A stretch of 64,000 nt of DNA from Clostridiales bacterium (GTDB lineage: Bacteria > Bacillota > Clostridia > Oscillospirales > CAG-272). Positions within the stretch are counted from its first letter, which is position 1. Each line of letters starts with the position of its first letter. The position numbers and the translations under genes were made by a program. The DNA is taken from assembly GCA_016288155.1 (NCBI GenBank), contig JAEEYP010000036.1, positions 1-64,000 of the forward strand, written 5' to 3'. The notes beneath the pieces were generated by a model. It saw only the letters and a list, made by a program, of their open reading frames with translations, did not search any database and was not told where the DNA came from. Below, piece after piece: positions 49,681 to 58,441 of this stretch.

Positions 49681-52600
49681 TCAGATCTTCTCCACGGCGA
49701 TCGTCACGTTCTCGCCGTTGATGTTCCATTCCTTCCCCTCGCCTTCGGCGTCCCCGAACGAATCGGCGAGGACCGCGCGTCCGATCTCTTCTTTCGCGCG
49801 CGCGGCGATCCCCTCGATCTTCTCGCTGCCGCGGATCGTGACGCGGATGTGATCGGTGACGTTGAAATCGGCGTCACGGCGCATCGTCTGGATCTTCGAG
49901 ACGAGTTCGCGGACGTAGCCCTCCTCGATCAGCTCCTCCGTCAGGTTCGTGTTCAGTGCGACGGCGAGCCCGTGATCGGCGACGGTGAAGTACCCCGCCT
50001 TCTGCTGGACCTCGATGAGCAGATCGTCCTCCGTCAGCTCGACCGCCGTCCCGTCGATATCGAAGCGGAGCGCGCCGGTCTCCTTCAGCTCCTTCATGGC
50101 GGCGTTGCCGTCCAGCTCCGCGAGAAGCTGCCGGATCTTCCCGAGCTGCTTGCCGTACTTCGGGCCGACCGTCTTGAGCTGCGGCTTGAAGCTGTACGAG
50201 GACAGCGCGGAGATATCCTCCACGAAGGAGACAGTCTTGACGTTCAGTTCGTCCTCGATGATCGCGCGGTAGAACTCGTTCACCGCGCGGTCGGACTTCA
50301 CGACCATGTCGGAAAGCGGCTGGCGGTTCTTCAAATTCGCCCCGGCGCGGGCGGAGCGCCCGAGCACGACGACGTCAAGGACGAATTCCATGTCATCCTC
50401 CAGCTGCCGGTCGACGTACGCCTCGTCGCAGACGGGATAATCGCACAGATGCACGCTCTCCGGTGCCGACGGGTCGACGGTACGGACGAGGTTCTGGTAG
50501 ATGTCCTCCGCCATGAAGGGGATCATCGGCGCCGCCGCCTTGGCGATCGTGACGAGACAGGTGTGGAGCGTCATGAAGGCGGCGACCTTGTCCTCCTCCA
50601 TGCCTTTTCCCCAGAAGCGCTCGCGGCAGCGGCGGACGTACCAGTTGGACAGCTCGTCCACGAAGGTGGACAATGCCTTTGCCGCCTCCGGGATCCGGTA
50701 ATTCTCCAGATGCCCGTCCGTCTCGGCGACGGTCGTGTTCAGCCGGGAAAGGATGAAGCGGTCCATCACGCTGAGCGCGCAGTCCGCGAGGCGGTACTTC
50801 GTCGGATCGAACGAATCGATGTCGGCGTACAGCGTCCAGAAGGCGTAGGTGTTCTGCAGCGTGCCCATGAACTTCCGCTGTCCCTCGACGACGGCCTTGC
50901 CGTAGAAGCGGTTCGGCAGCCACGGGGCGGAGTTCGTATAGAAATACCAGCGGATCGCGTCCGCGCCGTAGGCGGCGAGCGCCTCGAACGGATCGACGGC
51001 GTTCCCCTTCGATTTGGACATCTTCTGCCCGTTCTCGTCCTGCACGTGTCCGAGCACGATGCAGTTGCGGAACGGCGCGCAGTCGAACAGGAGCGTGGAG
51101 ATCGCGAGCAGCGAGTAGAACCAGCCGCGCGTCTGGTCGACGGCCTCGGAGATGAAGTCCGCCGGGAACTGCGCGCGGAAGACGTCCTCGTTCTCGAACG
51201 GATAGTGATGCTGCGCGAAGGGCATGGAACCGGAGTCGAACCAGCAGTCGATGACCTCCGGCACGCGCGTCATCTCGCCGCCGCACTCCGGGCAGCGGAG
51301 CTTCACTCCGTCAATGAACGGGCGGTGCAGCTCGATGTCGTCCGGGCAGGAAATCGCCATCTCTTTGAGCTCGGCGATAGAACCGACGACGTGCCGGCAG
51401 CCGCACGGGCATTCCCAGATGTTCAGCGGCGTCCCCCAGTAGCGGTTGCGGGAAAGGCCCCAGTCCTGCACGTTCTCCAGCCAGTCGCCGAAGCGTCCCT
51501 TCCCGATCGACTCGGGGATCCAGTGGATCGTCCCGTTGTTGCGGATGAGCGCGTCGCGCACGGCGGTCATGCGGATGAACCAAGATTCGCGGGCGTAGTA
51601 GATGAGCGGCGTGTCACAGCGCCAGCAGAACGGATACTCGTGCTCGAAGCGCGGCGCGTCGAAGAGCAGTCCCCGCTCTTCGAGATCGGTCAGGATCTTC
51701 GGATCCGCCTTCTTGACGAAGAGCCCGCCGAAGGGTGTGTCGTCCGTCATGTTGCCCTTCGCGTCGACGAACTGCACGAACGGCAGATCGTACTTCCGTC
51801 CGACGTTCGCGTCGTCCGCGCCGAAGGCCGGCGCGATATGGACGACGCCCGTGCCGTCGGACATCGTGACGTAGTCGTCGCAGACGACGAAGAAGCCTTT
51901 CTTCTTCTGCTTCTCGCAGACGGGCACGGCGCCGCCGTACAGCGGCTCGTATTCTTTATACTCCAGATCCGTCCCGCGGTATTCCTCAAGGATCTCGTAC
52001 GCCGGCGCGTCGTCCGTCTTCAGGCGACCGAGCACCGTGTCCGCGAGCGCCTTCGCCAGATAATAGGTGTACCCGTCGGCGGCCTTCACCTTGACGTACG
52101 TCTCGCGCGGATTGACGCAGAGCGCGACGTTGGACGGCAGCGTCCACGGCGTCGTCGTCCACGCGAGGATCCACGCGTCCTCTCCCTTGACGCGGAAGCG
52201 GACGACGGCGGAACGCTCCTTGACCGTCTTGTAGCCCTGCGCGACCTCGTGGGTCGAGAGCGGCGTGCCGCAGCGCGGGCAGTACGGCACGATCTGGAAG
52301 CCCTTGTAGAGGAGCCCCTTCTCCCAGATCTTCTTCAGCGCCCACCACTCCGACTCGATATACTCGTTGTGATAGGTGACGTACGGATGCTCCATGTCCG
52401 CCCAGAAGCCGACGGTGTCGGAGAACTGCTCCCACATCCCCTTGTACTTCCAGACGCTCTCCTTGCACTTCTCGATGAACGGCTCCATGCCGTACTGCTC
52501 GATCTGCTCCTTGCCGTCCAGCCCGAGCGCCTTCTCGACCTCGAGCTCCACCGGCAGACCGTGCGTGTCCCAGCCGGCCTTGCGCGGCACGTCGTATCCC

Positions 52601-52824
52601 TTCATGCAGCGGTAGCGCGGGATCATATCCTTGATGACGCGGGTCAGCACGTGACCGATATGCGGCTTGCCGTTCGCCGTCGGCGGGCCGTCGTAGAAGG
52701 TATAGGAGGGACCGTCGGCGCGCAGCGCCAACGATTTTTCAAAAATGTGCTCCCGGTTCCAGAAGGCGAGCGTCTCCTTCTCACGGCTGACGAAATCGAG
52801 ATCCGTCGGTACTTTTCTGTACAT
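49681..52824 (-). CDS. ileS: Isoleucyl-tRNA synthetase
   Basis: 1047 residues from ATG 52824 (MYRKVPTDLDF) behind AAAGGAG; the frame is open further upstream but reads the T-box leader. The class-I motifs are HIGH at 55-58 and KMSKS at 601-605. The CP1 editing domain (WTTTPWTLPSNVALCVNP) lies near residue 240. Length and C-terminal layout fit the longer, eukaryote-like type-2 IleS, which is often mupirocin-tolerant (known for the type, not shown here). Regulated by the isoleucine T-box upstream. Confidence 0.96.
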   Translation of the reverse strand: MYRKVPTDLDFVSREKETLAFWNREHIFEKSLALRADGPSYTFYDGPPTANGKPHIGHVLTRVIKDMIPRYRCMKGYDVPRKAGWDTHGLPVELEVEKALGLDGKEQIEQYGMEPFIEKCKESVWKYKGMWEQFSDTVGFWADMEHPYVTYHNEYIESEWWALKKIWEKGLLYKGFQIVPYCPRCGTPLSTHEVAQGYKTVKERSAVVRFRVKGEDAWILAWTTTPWTLPSNVALCVNPRETYVKVKAADGYTYYLAKALADTVLGRLKTDDAPAYEILEEYRGTDLEYKEYEPLYGGAVPVCEKQKKKGFFVVCDDYVTMSDGTGVVHIAPAFGADDANVGRKYDLPFVQFVDAKGNMTDDTPFGGLFVKKADPKILTDLEERGLLFDAPRFEHEYPFCWRCDTPLIYYARESWFIRMTAVRDALIRNNGTIHWIPESIGKGRFGDWLENVQDWGLSRNRYWGTPLNIWECPCGCRHVVGSIAELKEMAISCPDDIELHRPFIDGVKLRCPECGGEMTRVPEVIDCWFDSGSMPFAQHHYPFENEDVFRAQFPADFISEAVDQTRGWFYSLLAISTLLFDCAPFRNCIVLGHVQDENGQKMSKSKGNAVDPFEALAAYGADAIRWYFYTNSAPWLPNRFYGKAVVEGQRKFMGTLQNTYAFWTLYADIDSFDPTKYRLADCALSVMDRFILSRLNTTVAETDGHLENYRIPEAAKALSTFVDELSNWYVRRCRERFWGKGMEEDKVAAFMTLHTCLVTIAKAAAPMIPFMAEDIYQNLVRTVDPSAPESVHLCDYPVCDEAYVDRQLEDDMEFVLDVVVLGRSARAGANLKNRQPLSDMVVKSDRAVNEFYRAIIEDELNVKTVSFVEDISALSSYSFKPQLKTVGPKYGKQLGKIRQLLAELDGNAAMKELKETGALRFDIDGTAVELTEDDLLIEVQQKAGYFTVADHGLAVALNTNLTEELIEEGYVRELVSKIQTMRRDADFNVTDHIRVTIRGSEKIEGIAARAKEEIGRAVLADSFGDAEGEGKEWNINGENVTIAVEKI

Positions 52825-52888
52825 GATGTCTCCTTTGCTGCAGTGCAGTATCTTCGTTTTTCCGCACGGACCGGAGGCGGCCGGAAAC

Positions 52889-53108
52889 AAAAAGCCCCGT
52901 CCGACAGGACGGGGCTTCGCCGCGTTGACCACCTGCATACGATCCATATGCGTCCGGGATAACGGTCGGACTCCGGCACAGGCTAAGCGTCGCCTCACCA
53001 TGGCAGCTCGGAAGTGATCTTCCGCGCGGGGAGACGCACCGGGCTCCCACCGTCCCCGGCTCGCTGTCCGCCGCATTCCGCGCGTACTCTCTTCGTCATC
53101 GCTTTTTC
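52889..53108 (-). promoter_or_regulatory. T-box leader, isoleucine specifier (ATC), upstream of ileS
   Basis: On the minus strand the leader starts with the GACGAAGAGAGTA-type stem-I base and shows ATC at 53018-53016 followed by A as specifier, matching isoleucine. The 15 bases at 53056-53042 (GGGACGGTGGGAGCC) are identical to 205-219 of the asnB leader. The antiterminator core is AGGTGGTCAACGCGG (52934-52920), where the usual ACC of UGGNACC reads CAA. A perfect terminator follows: AGCCCCGTCC / GGACGGGGCT (52916-52907 and 52902-52893) and TTTTT. This leader acts by transcription attenuation. Confidence 0.92.
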
Positions 53109-53114
53109 ATGAAG

Positions 53115-53143
53115 ATTGTAGCACAGATCGCGTCTTTTGTCAA
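53115..53143 (-). promoter_or_regulatory. Promoter of the ileS T-box transcript
   Basis: Minus-strand -35 TTGACA (53143-53138) and -10 TACAAT (53120-53115), spacer 17. Confidence 0.88.
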
Positions 53144-53200
53144 GAGGGATCGGCAAAACAACGCCCGATCCGGCAGGAAATCGCCACCCCGCGGCGCGCC

Positions 53201-53806
53201 TCACGCGGATCCGCCGCCCGCGTCGTACTTCGACGGGAACCGCTGCCGCTCGTACGGTATCTCATGCTCTGCGTAGTCTGCGTACTCCGCCAGAAGTTCC
53301 TCGCTGCATTCGCGGTTGTCGAAAAGCTCTGAGAGCAGCAGGCTGCCGTCATGCTGTCCGTACGCCATGAAGACGTACCGTTTTCCCACCTCCGGCAGGC
53401 CGGTGTCCGGGATCTCGGCGCCGCCCGGCACCTCGGCGATGACGAGCATCCGCGTCCCGTCCTTCTTCATCCCGCCGAGCTTTGAGCAAACGACCTCTCC
53501 CGTCAGCGTCCCCTTCAGGTTCTCCTCCACGCGGATCCGATACACGCTGTAACTGTCCTCGTGCTGTCTTCCCTTCTCCGGGAGGACGATCTTTTCGATC
53601 CCCGTCACCGTCCCGGCGAAGATATAATCGACCATCCCCGCGTAGGCGTACGGATCGCTGACGTCGGTCACCATAGTGAGATGCGCGAAATACTCCGTCT
53701 CCCCGTTCCAGGCGACTTCCGTCCGCCCGCAGGCGGACAGGGAGACGAGAAGCGCCGCTGCGGCCAGCAGCCGTGCTGTACGTTTCGTTGTTTTCTTCCC
53801 CGTCAT
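53201..53806 (-). CDS. Lipoprotein of a sigma/anti-sigma operon
   Basis: 201 residues with a signal peptide ending in LSAC, so Cys26 is the likely lipid anchor. The mature part has beta-rich stretches (YIFAGTVTGIEKIV, YSVYRIRVEENLKG, RYVFMAYGQ) resembling small OB-like clostridial lipoproteins of unknown role. Its start overlaps the anti-sigma-like stop by four bases (53803-53806). As third gene of an ECF sigma operon it may be a sensor or target of that system. The gap to the ileS promoter holds only a small inverted repeat (~53147-53172). Confidence 0.72.
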   Translation of the reverse strand: MTGKKTTKRTARLLAAAALLVSLSACGRTEVAWNGETEYFAHLTMVTDVSDPYAYAGMVDYIFAGTVTGIEKIVLPEKGRQHEDSYSVYRIRVEENLKGTLTGEVVCSKLGGMKKDGTRMLVIAEVPGGAEIPDTGLPEVGKRYVFMAYGQHDGSLLLSELFDNRECSEELLAEYADYAEHEIPYERQRFPSKYDAGGGSA

Positions 53807-54372
53807 TCGGGCACCTCCCCGCCGTCCGCAGGCGTCTCGCGCGGGATAACATATTCCGCCACACAGGAGAGATCCGCCTCCGGGTTCAGGATCACGTAAA
53901 AGCGCGTCGTCGTCTCCGCCTCGACCTCGTCGAGGAATCTCAGCGCGGCCGCCGTCCCCGTCGGCACGCCGATGATCTCATAGATCTCCGCGCGTGCGTG
54001 CTCCTCCGTCAGCCGTTCCCCCTGCGCGCCGAACCATCCGGCGCTGACGGTCACGTCCGCGATCTTCTCTCCGACCATCCCGTCCGCGATCACCCTGCCC
54101 GGCACATAGGATGAGAATTGTCCGGAATCGACGGTGTATTGATAGACCCGCACGGCGGCGAACTCATATTCCGCCGCGGGCGCGGAAAAGATCTTCTTCC
54201 GCACCGCCGGGACGGCAAGTACGACGCCGAGCACGAGCGCGAGCGCTGCGGCGGCCGTCCCCCATCGGAGCAAAAGCGATCTGCGGCGTCCCGCCGCGGG
54301 ATGAGCCGCGGCGCCTTCGATGAGCGCGTCGTCGATGCCGCCGACGGCGCGCGCCAGAATATCGTTCTTCAT
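53803..54372 (-). CDS. Membrane protein, probable anti-sigma factor
   Basis: 189 residues: a cytosolic stretch with GGIDDALIEGA (residues ~11-21), one membrane segment (~36-55) and an external domain of ~130 residues. This layout and the position immediately after an ECF sigma gene suggest a membrane-bound inhibitor. No zinc (ZAS) motif H-x3-C-x2-C is present, so it would be a non-canonical anti-sigma. It overlaps the sigma stop and the lipoprotein start by four bases each, giving strict coupling. Confidence 0.68.
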   Translation of the reverse strand: MKNDILARAVGGIDDALIEGAAAHPAAGRRRSLLLRWGTAAAALALVLGVVLAVPAVRKKIFSAPAAEYEFAAVRVYQYTVDSGQFSSYVPGRVIADGMVGEKIADVTVSAGWFGAQGERLTEEHARAEIYEIIGVPTGTAAALRFLDEVEAETTTRFYVILNPEADLSCVAEYVIPRETPADGGEVPE

Positions 54373-54926
54373 GTGAGAAACCCCTCTTTCTTCAAGTAGG
54401 CGGCGAGGTCGTCCCTCGTCCGCTTGAGCATCATGAGGACCTTGCTTTTCCCGAAGCCGTACCGGGCGCAGATACTCGGCACGGAGTCGCAGTACCAGTA
54501 CCTTCGGATAAAGACGTTCCTCTTCGTTTCGCCGACGGACCAGAGAAAGCGCGAGATCGCCCGCGAGAGCTCCTCCTCCTCGACCGCGTCCCCGACGGAG
54601 CCGTCCGCGACGAGCTCTTCCAGCTCGTCGAGCGGGCAGGTGTCCTCCGCCCGTATCCGCTTTTGGCGGGCGTTCCTTTTCCGGCGGTTGATCGCGGTCT
54701 CGCGCACGAGCTTGCCGAGATAGGTGCGGAGATTCTCCGGCTCATGCGGCGGGATGCTGTTCCACGCCGCGAGCAAAGCGTCGCTCAGGCATTCCTCGGC
54801 GTCCTGCCTGTTTCCGAGCACGTTGTCCGCAACGGAGAGGCAGTATGCGCCGTACCGCTGCTGCGCCTCGCGCACGGCGTCCTCGTCGCGCGCAAGGAAT
54901 TTCTCCACGATCGCACGGTCGTCCAC
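54369..54926 (-). CDS. ECF-type RNA polymerase sigma factor
   Basis: 185 residues from GTG 54926 behind AAAGGAG. Region 2 is visible as YCLSVADNVLGNRQDAEECLSDALLAAW-type sequence (residues ~28-55), and region 4 as RNVFIRRYWYCDSVPSICARYGFGKSKV (~136-163, in part). This is typical of the clostridial ECF group paired with single-pass membrane regulators. A palindrome GAAGGGACCCTTC (54955-54967) lies just upstream and could mark autoregulation. No reliable promoter was recognised. Confidence 0.9.
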   Translation of the reverse strand: MDDRAIVEKFLARDEDAVREAQQRYGAYCLSVADNVLGNRQDAEECLSDALLAAWNSIPPHEPENLRTYLGKLVRETAINRRKRNARQKRIRAEDTCPLDELEELVADGSVGDAVEEEELSRAISRFLWSVGETKRNVFIRRYWYCDSVPSICARYGFGKSKVLMMLKRTRDDLAAYLKKEGFLT

Positions 54927-55023
54927 GGCTTTCTCCTTTCCCGTTTTTTCTGCTGAAGGGACCCTTCACCCATATACCCAACGAAATCGCGCCGCGATCA
55001 CGTCTTTTCTCAAAATTCCTGCG

Positions 55024-55064
55024 AAAAAACGGACCTCCGCCCGAAGAATGACCTCGGACGGAGG
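55024..55064 (-). terminator. Terminator after the XRE regulator gene
   Basis: On the minus strand CCTCCGTCCGA (55064-55054) pairs with TCGGGCGGAGG (55044-55034), one G-U pair, then TCCG and TTTTTT to 55024. Confidence 0.82.
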
Positions 55065-55084
55065 CTCCGCCGCCGCGCGCGGCG

Positions 55085-55849
55085 TCATCTTTTTTTGTAC
55101 AACACGAGCTCCGGATCCGTCCCGCCTTCCCCGTAGGTGCAGATCAGGATGAAATCCATATTCGCCAAAACCCCGAAGCACCGTTCTCCGCCGAATTCCG
55201 ACTCGAGCTGGTTCCCGAGATACGTCGTCTTGTCATTGAGGAACTTCACGCGCATCCCGTTCGGGAGCGGGTACTCCAGGTTCACGTACTCGCCCACGAG
55301 CGCGTTCAGGCACGTGAGAGTCGGCATGCCCTCCACGTGCAGCGCGTTGATCTCCTCGATCAGCTGTTTCTTGAACGCCTCGAACTCTCCGCCGTCGCCG
55401 AGCTCCTTATACCGTTTCCAGTAATCGAGCTGGGGCAGCTTTTCCTTCATGTACGCGCGCGCCTCTTCCTCCGTGAAGCCGGCTTTCTCCATGTGCGGGA
55501 TGCAGACGCGGATCAGATCGTCCATGTCGCTGTACGTGTAGGTCCCGTCGGCGTAGCACCACTGGCAGTACTCCTCGTTGAGCGTACCGTCCTTTTCCCT
55601 TCCGAGGATCGCGTCCTCGAGCGGCATGCCGCAGCACTGGCAGACGAGCTGCCGGGGAGAGCCGAGCAGCGTGTTGATCGACACGCCGAAAAGCCCGGAC
55701 AACAGCTTCAGCGTCTCCGTGTTCGGCACCGTCTCCCCGTTCTCCCACCTCGACACCGCCTGCCGCGTCACGAATACCTTCTCCGCCAGCTCCTCCTGCG
55801 ACAGACCCTTCTTCGTCCTCAATTCATACAGTACGTCCTTCGTGTTCAT
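55085..55849 (-). CDS. XRE-family regulator with zinc-ribbon domain
   Basis: 254 residues from ATG 55849 (MNTKDVLYELRTKKG) behind GGAGG. Residues ~6-62 are a helix-turn-helix (SQEELAEKVFVTRQAVSRWENG). Next comes a putative zinc ribbon with CQCCGMP and CQWCY (residues ~70-98), then a helical linker and a C-terminal domain of ~80 residues (PNGMRVKFLNDKTTYLG, FILICTYGEGG) that may bind a ligand. Similar HTH plus zinc-ribbon fusions occur in Clostridia, roles unknown. Own promoter and terminator: monocistronic. Confidence 0.85.
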   Translation of the reverse strand: MNTKDVLYELRTKKGLSQEELAEKVFVTRQAVSRWENGETVPNTETLKLLSGLFGVSINTLLGSPRQLVCQCCGMPLEDAILGREKDGTLNEEYCQWCYADGTYTYSDMDDLIRVCIPHMEKAGFTEEEARAYMKEKLPQLDYWKRYKELGDGGEFEAFKKQLIEEINALHVEGMPTLTCLNALVGEYVNLEYPLPNGMRVKFLNDKTTYLGNQLESEFGGERCFGVLANMDFILICTYGEGGTDPELVLYKKR

Positions 55850-55885
55850 ACCGCCGCCTCCGATGTTTTTTATTACTGTACGTCC

Positions 55886-55914
55886 ATTGTACATCAAAAC
55901 CGCCCGCAATGCAA
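55886..55914 (-). promoter_or_regulatory. Promoter for the XRE regulator gene
   Basis: Minus-strand -35 TTGCAT (55914-55909) and -10 TACAAT (55891-55886), 17-base spacer. Confidence 0.8.
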
Positions 55915-55980
55915 GCAACCGGCTGTTGCTTTCCGAAAAAAGAGGGGATAGGAAGGTGATCTCCGGCGTCTCATAAAGCG

Positions 55981-56011
55981 AATGACGGAGGACCGCCCTC
56001 CGTCATTTTTT
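55981..56011. terminator. Hairpin after the UroD-like gene
   Basis: AATGACGGAGG (55981-55991) pairs with CCTCCGTCATT (55997-56007). The T-run (to 56011) is on the plus side although no plus gene ends here; on the minus side only a weak T-stretch follows. Confidence 0.6.
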
Positions 56012-56027
56012 CCTGTTCCCGCCGCGC

Positions 56028-57269
56028 TCACGGCTGCCAGTACCGCTCGACGCATTCCTTGGCGATCTGCACGTAGCGGCGGCCCCGCTCGGCGTCGCCG
56101 AAGATCGTCAGCACCTCTCTCTGCGCCATCTCGAACAGGCATCCGCTCGCCGCCTCGCAGACCGTCTTGAAATACTGCCGCAGCGCGTCCTCGTCGAGCG
56201 GTCCCGGATTCGTGACGAATTCCGCGCGCGGCTTGCTGTAATAGATCACGTTCGTCCCGCGCAGGTATTCGCCGATTAGCGGCTCGTTGTTGAAGGGAGA
56301 GACGGAGAGCTTGCGGAGCTTCTTCCATTTCGAGAGGTAGTCCGGCCAGATGGCGTCCACCCGCTCGCAGCATCCGTAGGAAAGCAGCCCCATGCGCGCG
56401 ACGAGCCGATCCTGATACGGATACACGAACTCGCCGAACACCTCCGGCGACACGGCGGTCGTCTCCTGCGATTCGAGGAAGCCCCAGCATTCCGTAGTCT
56501 TCGTCACGTGATCCGCCGGGAGCTCGTTTGTGAAGGCGAAGCTCTCCTGATTGAGCGGGGAGATCCCCACCGTGGGCAGAAGCAGTCCCTCCGCCTCGAG
56601 AAAATCGTAGTACCGTTCATACACCGAGGTCGCCATATCCATCACCCGGTGCAATATCTCCGGGCAGTCGTACATGGACAGATAATAATTCTCCATCCCC
56701 ATCAGGTGTACGAGCGGATTCGTGAGGGAGCCGGGCAGCGGGACCATGACCATCCTCGTCGGAAGGATGTCGCCGATGACGGATTCCACCCATTCCCGGT
56801 ACTCCCGCGTCTCCTCCCGGTCGACGCCGAAATAGCCGCCCTTCAGCTTTTCCCACTCTTCTTCGAGATCCTCGATCACCGGATCGATGTGGTAGCCGCT
56901 CGTGATCTTTCCGGGGATGCGGCTCGTCTTCGGAGAGATGCCGAACGGCGAAAGCCACGTCCGCCAGCGCACCGGAAAGGTGGCGTCGAGCGGCGTATCG
57001 TCGTCGAACAGCTCCCGACCGACCAGCGTGCTGAGCAGAGCCCCCTCGAGGGCGCGGGCATCCTTTGATTCGCACTGCAGGCGGGGCGCGACGACCTCGT
57101 GGGTGAAATTGCTGAACAGCAGCCGGACGGTGGGGGATTCACGCCTCCCCTCCTCCAGCGCCTTCCACTGCTTCAGGATCTCTTCGTTCCGGGGAGAGGC
57201 GGCGTATTCTCTCTGCTTATACGCCAGCTGACGCAGCCGTTCTCTGTCTTTTGCGGAAATCTGCTCCAC
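56028..57269 (-). CDS. Uroporphyrinogen-decarboxylase-like protein
   Basis: 413 residues from GTG 57269 behind AAGGAGGAG. The TIM-barrel UroD superfamily includes decarboxylases and corrinoid/CoM methyltransferases. Here MVMVPLPGSLTNPLVHLMGMENYYLSMYDCPE-type sequence (in part, ~185-215), SPLNQESFAFTNELP and a C-terminal GCLFEMAQREVLTIFGD fit the divergent branch found in sugar-catabolic operons of Clostridia, not true HemE. Third gene after an isomerase and a Gfo/Idh/MocA enzyme. A hairpin at 57288-57317 lies between it and the latter. A role in handling a modified sugar is inferred. Confidence 0.78.
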   Translation of the reverse strand: MEQISAKDRERLRQLAYKQREYAASPRNEEILKQWKALEEGRRESPTVRLLFSNFTHEVVAPRLQCESKDARALEGALLSTLVGRELFDDDTPLDATFPVRWRTWLSPFGISPKTSRIPGKITSGYHIDPVIEDLEEEWEKLKGGYFGVDREETREYREWVESVIGDILPTRMVMVPLPGSLTNPLVHLMGMENYYLSMYDCPEILHRVMDMATSVYERYYDFLEAEGLLLPTVGISPLNQESFAFTNELPADHVTKTTECWGFLESQETTAVSPEVFGEFVYPYQDRLVARMGLLSYGCCERVDAIWPDYLSKWKKLRKLSVSPFNNEPLIGEYLRGTNVIYYSKPRAEFVTNPGPLDEDALRQYFKTVCEAASGCLFEMAQREVLTIFGDAERGRRYVQIAKECVERYWQP

Positions 57270-57287
57270 TTTCTCCTCCTTGCCGAA

Positions 57288-57317
57288 AAGGACCGCCCGT
57301 AACCCGAGGAGGTCCTT
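57288..57317 (-). promoter_or_regulatory. Intra-operon hairpin before the UroD-like gene
   Basis: AAGGACC (57317-57311) and GGTCCTT (57294-57288) read on the minus strand as a stem followed by TTTTCGG. A leaky terminator or mRNA-end structure that could lower expression of the last gene. Confidence 0.5.
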
Positions 57318-57333
57318 CTCTGCTTTGCAGCGG

Positions 57334-58389
57334 TTATTCGAGTTCTACCTTCACCGGAAGCCCGGTCTTCATGGACTGATTGCAGGCAAGCGTGAAGCTG
57401 ACCGACTTGAAGGCGTCCGCGTAGGGAGAGCGGATCTTCGAGCCGTCGCCGGAGATCACCGCCTCGATGAACGTCCGGTCGCAGAGGATCCCCGCGTCGC
57501 CCTCCTGCCGATAGACTACGGCGTCGCCGGCCGCCGCCACGGCGCCGTCGCCCTTGACGACGAAGCCGCCGGCGTCCTTCGTCTCGGCGGGCTGCTCGCC
57601 GTACACCTTCAGCGTGCCGAGGATCTTCAGCTCCGCGCGCTTGTCGCGGGCGGAGAAAGTGACCTTCGAATCGAGGCAGTTGCCGCTCTTCGCGTAGCAG
57701 CCGGTGGAGATCACGCCGATGGCGCCGCTCTTGAACTTCACCGCCGTCGTGGACACGTCGTCCGTGTCGTAGCCGGGGCATTCCTCATCGGCGACGTACC
57801 CGCGCGCGCCGTAGGTGAAGACCTCCGTCGGCTCGCCGATCATATAGCGGATGATATCGAACTGATGGATCGTCTGCTCCACGATCTGTCCGCCGGAGAG
57901 ATCCTTTCTGCGCCACCAGTCCACGCCGGGGATACTGCCCATGCGGGACGCCTCCACGAAGACGATCCGGTTGTTCTCCACGAACGCCCTGTTCGGCTCC
58001 ACCAGATTCGAGTAGCGGCACTGGAAGCCGCTGGCGGTGATGAGCCCCTTCTTCGCCGCGGCGTCGCGGATCTTCCGCGCCAGATCGAGTTCGAGCGCGA
58101 GCGGCTTCTCCACAAAGAAGGGGATCCCCCGCTCGATGAGCGCGAATTCGATCTCCCCGTGGCAGTACGGCGGGATGCACACGAAGACCATATCCGGCTC
58201 CACCTCATCCAGCATCACTCTGTAGTCCGTATACGCCTTGCCGCTCTCCGCCTGTTTGCAGAAGCTGTCCGCCCGTTCCGGGATCAGATCGCAGAAGCCT
58301 GCGAGCTCCACGATGTCCGTAAACTGCAGAAAGTGTCCGAGATGGTATCCGCCGATGCCGCCGCATCCGATCACAGCCAGTTTTTTCAT
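57334..58389 (-). CDS. Gfo/Idh/MocA-family oxidoreductase
   Basis: 351 residues from ATG 58389 behind GGAGG. The N-terminal Rossmann motif is AVIGCGGIGGYH (residues 5-16), and FVEKPLALELDLARKI (~93) is the conserved E-K-P segment. The middle GSIPGVDWWRRKDLSGGQIVEQTIHQFDIIRYM-type region (in part) contains the H-x3-D-like catalytic area. It would oxidise or reduce a sugar, inositol or glycoside with NAD(P). It lies 52 bases after the isomerase gene in the same operon. Confidence 0.9.
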   Translation of the reverse strand: MKKLAVIGCGGIGGYHLGHFLQFTDIVELAGFCDLIPERADSFCKQAESGKAYTDYRVMLDEVEPDMVFVCIPPYCHGEIEFALIERGIPFFVEKPLALELDLARKIRDAAAKKGLITASGFQCRYSNLVEPNRAFVENNRIVFVEASRMGSIPGVDWWRRKDLSGGQIVEQTIHQFDIIRYMIGEPTEVFTYGARGYVADEECPGYDTDDVSTTAVKFKSGAIGVISTGCYAKSGNCLDSKVTFSARDKRAELKILGTLKVYGEQPAETKDAGGFVVKGDGAVAAAGDAVVYRQEGDAGILCDRTFIEAVISGDGSKIRSPYADAFKSVSFTLACNQSMKTGLPVKVELE

Positions 58390-58441
58390 AAAACGTTCCT
58401 CCGTTATGTATTTGATTTGAGAGGGATCCGAGATCCGGGGA

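Noticed and set aside
52825-53076. N-terminal extension of IleS by ~84 residues
   Set aside because: The extension translates the T-box leader and terminator; AAAGGAG before ATG 52824 fixes the start.
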